Assembly: GCA_947166135.1 (NCBI GenBank)
Contig: CAMVDB010000003.1
Location: 1 to 64,000, forward strand
Direction of reading: 5' to 3'
Source of the DNA: an uncultured Clostridia bacterium
GTDB taxonomy: Bacteria > Bacillota > Clostridia > Oscillospirales > Acutalibacteraceae
Length of the DNA: 64,000 nucleotides
Below are positions 57,461 through 64,000 of the stretch, one piece after another. The stretch's first letter is position 1, and each line of letters begins with the position of its first letter. A program made the translations under genes and the position numbers. Below the pieces are notes generated by a model, which saw only the letters and a list, made by a program, of their open reading frames with translations, did not search any database and was not told the DNA's origin.

Positions 57461-57937
57461 ATGGCAACGATTAAACTGACCAGCGGTTTCTCGCTGATTC
57501 CCGAGGGTTCGCATGTATTCAAGATCACCGACGTCGACTACAAGGAGGCGTTCGGTAAGATCGAGGTCAAGATGGAGACCGCGGACGGTCAGAAGCACAC
57601 CGAACGCTTTAAGATCATGAACAAGGGGGAGGTGAACGACGGCGCGATGAAGGCGTTCTCGTACTTCGCTAAGACCGCTCTCAACGACTATACCCGCGAG
57701 GAGATCGACCATACCGAGCTGATCGGTCACTTCATCCGCTGTGAGGTGGAGCACACCGACCCGCAGCCGAACAAGAACGACCCGACCAAGACCGTCGTGT
57801 TCATCCGCTTGGGGGACAAGGAGCCCGCCGACGGCTTTGACGCCGCCCCTGCAAAGAAAGCTGAAATCGCAACACCCGCCGCATCCGTAAAGCCCGCCCG
57901 CAAGGCGTCCGTCGATCTGGATGTGCTGCTGGGTTGA
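57461..57937 (+). CDS. DUF669-like phage protein
   Basis: Compact beta-rich protein between YqaJ nuclease and primase. Confidence 0.6.
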   Translation: MATIKLTSGFSLIPEGSHVFKITDVDYKEAFGKIEVKMETADGQKHTERFKIMNKGEVNDGAMKAFSYFAKTALNDYTREEIDHTELIGHFIRCEVEHTDPQPNKNDPTKTVVFIRLGDKEPADGFDAAPAKKAEIATPAASVKPARKASVDLDVLLG

Positions 57938-58728
57938 GACACTATGAGAACATACCGATAGAACTGAAGGACATCCCCCGATGGGTCTGCGTGAAGGGGA
58001 GCTCCAAGCTCCCCATGCAGGCGCGGGTGAATGAGCCCGCCTCCTCGTCCGATCCCGCTACATGGAGCAGCTTTGACGAGGCAAGGGCGGCAGTCGACAA
58101 GGGATACTACGACGACGTCGGTTTTGTGTTCGCTGATGATGGCATCGTCGGCGTGGATATCGACGACGGCTTTGACGAAGACGGCTTCCTCTCGGCGTTG
58201 AGTATCGACTGCATGAAGGCTTGCTGTTCCTACACCGAGCGTTCCCGATCCGGCCGCGGAATCCATATCCTCGTGCGCGGCACGCTCCCCTTCGGCGGCA
58301 GAAATAACCGTAAGGGCTGTGAGATATACCGCACCGGGCGCTACTTCATCACGACGGGCGATCGTCTGATCTACCCCGAGATCATCGAGAATCAGAGCGG
58401 TATCGACCGGATCGTCGCGACGTACTTCCCCGAGGTCGTCCGGGACGGCGAGGGCGCCTTGACGCCGCGTATCTATACGCCGATCTGGACGCCGCCGGAG
58501 AACGGAAGGATCAGGCTCGATCCCGTTTACCCGCCCGTCTATCCCGGCTCGCGCAATATCTGCATGACCTCGCTCGCGGGGCAGCTGCACCGTCAGGGCT
58601 ACAGCAGGGAGATGATATACCGTGAGGTGTGCCGGGCGAATCGGGAAGCCTGCATGCCGCCGCTCCCCGACAGGGAGATACAGACGCTCGTAAGCAGCGT
58701 CACAAGATACAGGAGGTGCAGCGCATGA
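57934..58728 (+). CDS. Primase-polymerase-like protein
   Basis: IPRWVCVKGSSK...VGFVFADDGIVGVDIDDGFDEDG...RSGRGIHILVRG. Confidence 0.75.
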   Translation: MRHYENIPIELKDIPRWVCVKGSSKLPMQARVNEPASSSDPATWSSFDEARAAVDKGYYDDVGFVFADDGIVGVDIDDGFDEDGFLSALSIDCMKACCSYTERSRSGRGIHILVRGTLPFGGRNNRKGCEIYRTGRYFITTGDRLIYPEIIENQSGIDRIVATYFPEVVRDGEGALTPRIYTPIWTPPENGRIRLDPVYPPVYPGSRNICMTSLAGQLHRQGYSREMIYREVCRANREACMPPLPDREIQTLVSSVTRYRRCSA

Positions 58729-60122
58729 CCACCGCAGAAGCGCTTGATATCACAATCGAAGAAGCTGAGAACACGCCCGAGGAGGAGATCTACGCCGCCT
58801 ATCCGCATGATTCTCTCTGGGTACCTGACGGAAAGAACGGCGAGCGGGTAAACGAGACCAACTTCGCCCGACTCTTCCGCGACATCAATCTCGTGAAATT
58901 CCATAACGGCACCTTCTACACCAAGGAGGGCGTAAAGAGCCGCGAGCAGATCGCGAGCGATATCTGGGGCTCTTTAGCTGAAGCGGGCTTGAACCGCAGC
59001 ACCAAGTCGACGGTCGAGAACATGCTCGCCGCCTGCGCTTATGCCGCTACCGTCCCGAAGTTCACGGTTGACGAGAACGTGATCCCCTTTGCAAACGGCA
59101 ATTACTACGTCAGGGAACGCCTGTTCCGGTACGGCGAGATCACGACGGTACCGTACCGCCTGAGGGTCGCGTTCTCTCCGGTTGTGCCCGATACGCCGTA
59201 CTTCGACAAGTGGCTGAACGACCTGCTCGAGCCCGACGATCAGCGTACCTTACAGGAGTACCTCGGTTACTGCATGGTACCTGTCACGAGCTGTCAGAAG
59301 GCGCTGTTCCTCGTGGGTGAGGGCGGCGCGGGCAAGTCCGGGCTGGGTGTGATTTTGGAAGCCCTGCTCGGCAGTGCCGAGATCAACGTCTCGAACACCC
59401 AGGAGTTCATCGGCAACAAGTTCATGCTTGCCGAGCTGGAGCACAAGCTTGTGCTGTATGACGACGACCTCGACAGCGCCGCCCTCTCCGAAACGGGACT
59501 TTACAAGAAGCTGATCACCAACACCATCCCGATCACCGCGGACAAGAAGTACGGACCCACCTACAAGTTTACCCCGAAAATCAAGCTGATCTCGTGCTGT
59601 AACCGCATGCTGACCTCGATCTACGACAAGAGTGGGGGCTTCTACCGTCGGCTGCTGCCGCTGATCGTCAAGCCGATCCGCCGCGACTTTGTCCCCGATC
59701 TCAGATTCTATGAGAAGCTGAAACAGGAGGCGGAGGGCATCGCGCTCTGGGCGCTGGCGGGTCTGATACGGCTGATGGATCACGACTGGGTGCTGTCGGA
59801 GAGTCAGCGCACCCGCGACTATATGGAGTCGAAGCAGAACATCGAGAACCCGCTGCCGCTGTTCATGGAGGCGGCGTTCGACTTCGACCCCGAGGCGCCG
59901 GGTGTGAGCACGCGGCAGATCATCAGCCTGTACAACGAGTGGTGCATCAAGAACGCCTACAAGCCCCAGAGCAACCGAAGCGTCCAGACATGGCTGTCAG
60001 AGAACGCAGAACGGTACGGGATAAAGCAAGATACCAACATCAAAGAAGGCGATAAACGAGTTCGAGGGTACAGAGGCTTGATCGTAAAAGAGAAATCTGA
60101 CGGTAAAATACAACTGGTTTAG
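58725..60122 (+). CDS. P4-family phage/plasmid primase-helicase
   Basis: LFLVGEGGAGKSGLGVILEALLG Walker A; KLVLYDDDLDSAALSETGLYKKLI; SD aggaggtg. Confidence 0.88.
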   Translation: MTTAEALDITIEEAENTPEEEIYAAYPHDSLWVPDGKNGERVNETNFARLFRDINLVKFHNGTFYTKEGVKSREQIASDIWGSLAEAGLNRSTKSTVENMLAACAYAATVPKFTVDENVIPFANGNYYVRERLFRYGEITTVPYRLRVAFSPVVPDTPYFDKWLNDLLEPDDQRTLQEYLGYCMVPVTSCQKALFLVGEGGAGKSGLGVILEALLGSAEINVSNTQEFIGNKFMLAELEHKLVLYDDDLDSAALSETGLYKKLITNTIPITADKKYGPTYKFTPKIKLISCCNRMLTSIYDKSGGFYRRLLPLIVKPIRRDFVPDLRFYEKLKQEAEGIALWALAGLIRLMDHDWVLSESQRTRDYMESKQNIENPLPLFMEAAFDFDPEAPGVSTRQIISLYNEWCIKNAYKPQSNRSVQTWLSENAERYGIKQDTNIKEGDKRVRGYRGLIVKEKSDGKIQLV

Positions 60123-60423
60123 CTTACACGGATATATCGAAAGAAGCGTGTAAGAAGCGTGTGAAATGTGTAAGTGGGATATAACATTTCATGAGATTTA
60201 CACGTTTTACACGGATGATACACGGATGAAACGATAGAACCGTGTAAACGATAACATCAGAAAACAACTGACATAATAATAACTTTTACACGCTTACACG
60301 GATATTTTATTAACCTTTATATGGAGAATGTCATTATTCTATAATAGAAATATAATACATAACTATAAGGAATATTAGGAATTATCCGTGTATCCGTGTA
60401 AACCGTGCAGAAAGGATGAAATA
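60123..60423. promoter_or_regulatory. Candidate replication origin: repeated ACACGGAT/ATCCGTGT motifs around an AT-rich segment
   Basis: Copies at 60123-60133, 60205-60216, 60219-60227, 60293-60303, 60384-60400, shorter variants at 60196-60204 and 60238-60250; AT-rich 60300-60380. Confidence 0.65.
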
Positions 60424-60984
60424 ATGGAGCAGAAAGAGATACAGGAGCTCGGCGAGAAAACCGTCAAGAAACGACCCGGCAAATCGAAGGATATGGCGGT
60501 CTCCGCGACTCCCGAGGAGAATAAGAAGTATGTCTCCCATGTGCTGGAGAGCTTCAAGCTGCCGGAGATTGACAGAAACGATCCCGAACAGGTTGCAGAA
60601 AGAATCGAATGGTACTTCAATCATTGTGCGACGGATGGCATGAAGCCGACGGTTGCCGGGGTGTGTAACGCGCTCGGTATTGACAGGGTAACCTTTTATC
60701 AGTGGGGTACAGGTGACCGACGAGGTAAAAACCCCGCCTATGCGAACATGGTAAAAAAGGCGAAAGCGATGATTTGGGAGCTCTGGGAGCAGTACGCCGC
60801 CGACGGCAAGGTGAACCCGGTCACCTTCATCTTCCTGATGAAAAACCACTTCGGCTATGCCGACAAGCAAGAGGTCGTCGTCACGCCTGCCGACCCGCTC
60901 GGTGATCGCGGGAACGTGGACGAGCTGCAAAAGAAGTACAGCGCGAGCGTGGTTGACGTCGAGGGCGAAGAGGTCGACGATTGA
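60424..60984 (+). CDS. Putative small terminase subunit / DNA-packaging protein
   Basis: GMKPTVAGVCNALGIDRVTFYQWGTG HTH; FIFLMKNHFGYADKQEVVVTPADPLGD. Confidence 0.7.
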   Translation: MEQKEIQELGEKTVKKRPGKSKDMAVSATPEENKKYVSHVLESFKLPEIDRNDPEQVAERIEWYFNHCATDGMKPTVAGVCNALGIDRVTFYQWGTGDRRGKNPAYANMVKKAKAMIWELWEQYAADGKVNPVTFIFLMKNHFGYADKQEVVVTPADPLGDRGNVDELQKKYSASVVDVEGEEVDD

Positions 60985-61005
60985 CCGCTGCGACATAAAG
61001 AATAC

Positions 61006-61034
61006 CCGCCGAGGCTTTCGGCGGGCTTTGCTTA
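61006..61034. terminator. Terminator between convergent genes
   Basis: acccgccgaggctttcggcgggctttgct. Confidence 0.75.
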
Positions 61035-61736
61035 TCTTCGGTATTGTATCAGCTTGTTGATCTCGTTCTCGGGGATCCTTGGTACCGCGACTTTGACCGG
61101 CTGCATGGTGTCCGGCGTCAGGTAGTAACAGAATCCGTGCCGCGGGAGCTGCTCGGCTCCGGTCGTGTTGATGATGTTCCGGCTGTCCTGAGCGGTAGGA
61201 CAGCGCAGCGCGACGCGGGCGTCGATATTGACCTTGATCTGACCGGTGACGATGTCCTTTGTGGGGCGTTGTGTGGCGAGTATCAAGTGGATGTTCGCGG
61301 CTCTGCCGAGCTGGGCGAGGCGACACAGCGCCGGCACCGTCTGCCGTTTCAGAGTGGTCATGAGGTCGGCGAACTCGTCGACGATGATGTAAATGTGTGC
61401 TTCGCTGCTCTGCTTCTCTCCCCGGCGCGTCATGCGCTTGTAACGCCTCTCCATGATGTCGACCGCCTTGTTGATCGCGCGCACCATGTCGGCGGGCTCC
61501 GAGGCGTATATCAGCGTGTGGGGCAGCTTTCTATAGCTCCTCAGCTCAACCCGCTTAGGGTCGATCAGGATAAACTGCTTTTCACAGGGCGGGGAGAACA
61601 GCGCGGTATAGATCAGATCATTGATCAGTACACTTTTACCGCTCCCGGTCGCGCCTGCTATAAGTGTATGGGGTTGATCCAGGATGTCAAGGCACAGCCT
61701 CGGTACTGCGCCTGTCGGTGCTGTTCGCAGCTTCAT
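61032..61736 (-). CDS. Minimal FtsK/SpoIIIE-like DNA translocase motor
   Basis: TLIAGATGSGKSVLINDL, FILIDPKRVELRSY, IIVDEFADLM, LILATQRPT. Confidence 0.88.
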   Translation of the reverse strand: MKLRTAPTGAVPRLCLDILDQPHTLIAGATGSGKSVLINDLIYTALFSPPCEKQFILIDPKRVELRSYRKLPHTLIYASEPADMVRAINKAVDIMERRYKRMTRRGEKQSSEAHIYIIVDEFADLMTTLKRQTVPALCRLAQLGRAANIHLILATQRPTKDIVTGQIKVNIDARVALRCPTAQDSRNIINTTGAEQLPRHGFCYYLTPDTMQPVKVAVPRIPENEINKLIQYRR

Positions 61737-61963
61737 ATAATCACCCCTAACCGTCTACAAGTGATCTTAGCGTCACAGAAAGCGATCCAGTTATCGCGGC
61801 TCGGGTCTGCATGCCATGCCGCCTTGGTGTCTTTGTACACCTGCAGTGCCTGCCTCTTGTCGGTCTGAATCGTTTTATAGACGCAACCTGTGAAAGTGTT
61901 GTCAGTCTCGCCGCTGCAGGAGGTGCGATACTTTGAACAGTTTAAGCACATATTATTGATCAT
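61733..61963 (-). CDS. Small Cys-containing protein
   Basis: MINNMCLNCSKYRTSCSGETDNTFTGC; perfect SD aaggagg upstream of the 61963 start. Confidence 0.65.
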   Translation of the reverse strand: MINNMCLNCSKYRTSCSGETDNTFTGCVYKTIQTDKRQALQVYKDTKAAWHADPSRDNWIAFCDAKITCRRLGVII

Positions 61964-62073
61964 GATAATCCTCCTTGACTTTGTGCCGGAGGATGTTATA
62001 ATAGTACTGCTCCTCCGGGAGTGTTTGTGTGGCTGTCGCGGGTCTTTTGCAGGGATCGCGGCGGCCATTTATC

Positions 62074-62136
62074 TTACGGTATTATTATACATCTATTTAC
62101 CGTAATTGTCAATAGATAAATCAAGATTTACCGTAA
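62074..62136 (-). promoter_or_regulatory. Minus-strand promoter with TTACCGTAA operator in the spacer
   Basis: TTGACA (62107-62112 rc)-N17-TATAAT (62084-62089 rc); operators 62097-62105 and 62128-62136, variant TTACGGTAT 62074-62082. Confidence 0.75.
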
Positions 62137-62187
62137 TTTCTTTCAATTCGATGTGCCTATCACGAGGATGTCAAGCGTGGGGTTGTC

Positions 62188-62219
62188 GATCAAATACCCC
62201 CGGAGGGGGATTATTGATC
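62188..62219. other. Strong imperfect hairpin without T-tract
   Basis: GATCAAATACCCCC-GGA-GGGGGATTATTGATC between divergent promoters. Confidence 0.65.
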
Positions 62220-62287
62220 TTCATACGGGGCGGGGTAAGCCCTCAGACCACACGAACAAAATAAAAAGACGAATTACGAAAAACCTA

Positions 62288-62316
62288 TTGACAAGTTACC
62301 GTAATTATGATAAACT
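62288..62316 (+). promoter_or_regulatory. Recombinase promoter with TTACCGTAA in the spacer
   Basis: TTGACA (62288-62293), operator 62296-62304, extended -10-like TGATAAACT ending 62316. Confidence 0.65.
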
Positions 62317-62336
62317 GAAATCGTAAACCGAAAGAG

Positions 62337-63101
62337 GTGTGTATTATGAAGAACGTGGCTGCTTATATTCGCGTCAGTACTGACGGTCAGCTCGGCGACG
62401 ACAAATTCGGGCTGGATGTACAGAGAGAGCAGATCATTGAATACTGCGGGAAGAATGACATGAACATCATCCGCTGGTTTTCGGATGAAGGGGAGAGCGG
62501 CGCGAAGTATCGCCCGGGGTTTGACGAGATCGTTTACGGTGATGTGAGTAATCCTCCGTATGAGGCGGTGGTGGTTGCGAAGTCCGACAGAGTCGCTCGA
62601 GACATCAACATTTATTTCTACTATCAGGGTTCACTTCTCCGTAAAGGCATTGAGTTGATCAGCATAACGGAAGATTTCGGACAGTTCGGCGTGTTCGCGA
62701 ATATGCTCAAGGCATTTACCCTGACCTGTGCCGAGATGGAGCGCGATAATATCAACAAGCGTACCAGCGCCGGTCGAACGGTCAAGGCTTCTCGCGGCGG
62801 GTACAGCGGCGGTCGTACCCCGTTCGGATATAAGGCGATCGACCATCAGATGGTAATTGTTCCGTCGGAGGCGGAGATCGTGAGAACGATTTTCCGTATG
62901 AAGGACGACGAGGGACAGACGTATAAGGCGATCGTCGCTTATCTGAATGAACAGGGTTACACGAACAGGAGCGGCTCTAAGTTCTCGATCAGCACCGTCC
63001 AGACGATCTATGAGAATAAGAAGGTGTACGAGGGGCTCTATCGCTACGGCGGGAAGACTGCCGACTGGGTCCAAGGACAGCACGAGCCGATCTTGGGATA
63101 A
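62337..63101 (+). CDS. Short or truncated serine recombinase
   Basis: VAAYIRVSTDGQLGDDKFGLDVQREQI, SDRVARDINIYFYY; ends at GQHEPILG, where the 43083 recombinase continues into zinc ribbon and coiled coil. Confidence 0.85.
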   Translation: MCIMKNVAAYIRVSTDGQLGDDKFGLDVQREQIIEYCGKNDMNIIRWFSDEGESGAKYRPGFDEIVYGDVSNPPYEAVVVAKSDRVARDINIYFYYQGSLLRKGIELISITEDFGQFGVFANMLKAFTLTCAEMERDNINKRTSAGRTVKASRGGYSGGRTPFGYKAIDHQMVIVPSEAEIVRTIFRMKDDEGQTYKAIVAYLNEQGYTNRSGSKFSISTVQTIYENKKVYEGLYRYGGKTADWVQGQHEPILG

Positions 63102-63104
63102 CAA

Positions 63105-63656
63105 ATGAGAGTACCTGAGGATTATATTATGGGGAAAGGCAAGAAAAGCAGCGGCTGCGGTGGCTCGTTCTGGTTTTTTGTGATTTCCGTAGGAGTTGCG
63201 AGCGTAGGCATAATCACCGGAACATGGCAGATCATGCTGATTGTAGCGGTTGTAATCGCAATAATCGGTGTTATTCTATTTGTTCTCTATCTCGTGGTAG
63301 ACAGTAAGCGTCAAAAGACGCTGCTTAATACTCCTGTATCTAACCTGACGCCGATTCAGTACGAGCAGTATATCGCTTCGTATGTTCAAAAGCACGGATT
63401 TAAAAACGTTCGAGCCACACGAGCGAGCGGTGACTTTGGCGCGGATGTGTTGTGCGAGGACGCGGATGGTCATCGAATTTGCATCCAGTGTAAACACTAC
63501 AACAAGCCTGTCGGCGTTAAAGCCGTACAGGAGGTTATCGCCGCGAAGGAATATTACAAATGTGATCGTGCGTGGGTTTGTGCATCAAATACCTACACTC
63601 CCGCAGCCTGTGAAATGGCGGCTAAAACAGGAGTTGAACTATATACGGTTAAATAA
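63105..63656 (+). CDS. Membrane-anchored Mrr-type restriction endonuclease-like protein
   Basis: Two TM segments, then GFKNVRATRASGDFGADVLCEDADGHRICIQCKHYNKPVGVKAVQEV (D...QxK core). Confidence 0.85.
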   Translation: MRVPEDYIMGKGKKSSGCGGSFWFFVISVGVASVGIITGTWQIMLIVAVVIAIIGVILFVLYLVVDSKRQKTLLNTPVSNLTPIQYEQYIASYVQKHGFKNVRATRASGDFGADVLCEDADGHRICIQCKHYNKPVGVKAVQEVIAAKEYYKCDRAWVCASNTYTPAACEMAAKTGVELYTVK

Positions 63657-63688
63657 TCTCCCGTGATCGGGCGGGTGTAAGGTCAACA

Positions 63689-63720
63689 GGGACTATCCTT
63701 TCGGGTAGTCCTTTTTCTTT
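63689..63720 (+). terminator. Terminator
   Basis: ggactatcctttcgggtagtcctttttcttttt. Confidence 0.75.
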
Positions 63721-63731
63721 TTGGAGGAGTT

Positions 63732-64000
63732 ATGAAAAACCTGATTGACGCAATTTTTTCGCAGATAAAAAAGGCGCCCGCGGAGTACGGCGCTTATGAG
63801 GATCTCTTTCTGCTGTGTCGGGAGCTGGAGGGGGCTGATTTTTCGCTCGCGCATGATACCAACAGCCGGCTCAAGCGGCATATCGCCCGGGCGGTGAGCC
63901 GCGGGGAGAACGCCTCGGCGTTCTTTGAGCTGTACAAGCGCAGTCTGCTCTTTGACGCGCGGTATGATTTCGACAGCTATCTCCTCTATCTGGAGATCGA
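63732..64000 (+). CDS. 5' part of a gene cut by the window edge; possibly large terminase subunit
   Basis: SD ggagg then MKNLIDAIFSQIKKAPAEYGAYEDLFLLCREL...LFDARYDFDSYLLYLEI; terminase call is recall only. Confidence 0.4.
   Translation, partial: MKNLIDAIFSQIKKAPAEYGAYEDLFLLCRELEGADFSLAHDTNSRLKRHIARAVSRGENASAFFELYKRSLLFDARYDFDSYLLYLEI

Larger units (their letters stand above)
43060..64000. mobile_element. Prophage-like integrated element, right end outside the window
   Basis: Large serine recombinase at the junction, repressor switch, phage replication module, terminase-like gene. Confidence 0.85.

Noticed and set aside
60123-60423. Repeated ACACGGAT region as a CRISPR array
   Set aside because: Repeat units are short, irregularly spaced and in both orientations; fits iterons better.
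63656-63731. Right end of the prophage within this window
   Set aside because: No CotJC N-terminal fragment or att-like repeat of the 43.06-kb junction is visible here; the element most likely continues beyond 64000.

Overview
The window looks like a chromosomal segment of a spore-forming, Ruminococcus-like Firmicute (inference from gene content). About 43 kb of host DNA runs into a prophage-like element that continues past the right edge. Host part, left to right: a heptanucleotide tandem array; a fructose PTS operon (fruR-fruK-fruA) followed by ptsH and ptsI; a cytosolic BMP-like protein coupled to a phosphoesterase; a SNF2 helicase; a TetM-like GTPase fused to a YacP/NYN domain; a polysaccharide deacetylase; a tightly coupled three-gene operon (zinc-ribbon membrane protein, TPM protein with a periodic Cys/Gly/Ser tail, radical SAM/SPASM enzyme); a five-gene c-di-GMP cluster; glgB; a YolD/Y-family polymerase SOS cassette; and a nucleoside hydrolase. 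At about 43.06 kb the reading frame of a CotJC-like spore-coat manganese catalase is cut at its 5' end, directly beside a large serine recombinase. From there the element carries a divergent repressor switch, many small early genes, a full recombination/replication module (RecU-like nuclease, helicase, C5 methyltransferase, PolB, ERF annealase, YqaJ exonuclease, primase, P4-type helicase), an iteron-like AT-rich region, a probable small terminase, and a cassette (FtsK motor, truncated serine recombinase, membrane-anchored Mrr nuclease) with its own TTACCGTAA operator sites. Best candidates for undescribed biology: (1) the Cys-tail/radical SAM operon; (2) the cotJC intervening prophage, which may be excised during sporulation; (3) the regulated FtsK/recombinase/Mrr cassette and the iteron region. 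All product names come from reading the sequences and recalling families; no database search was run.
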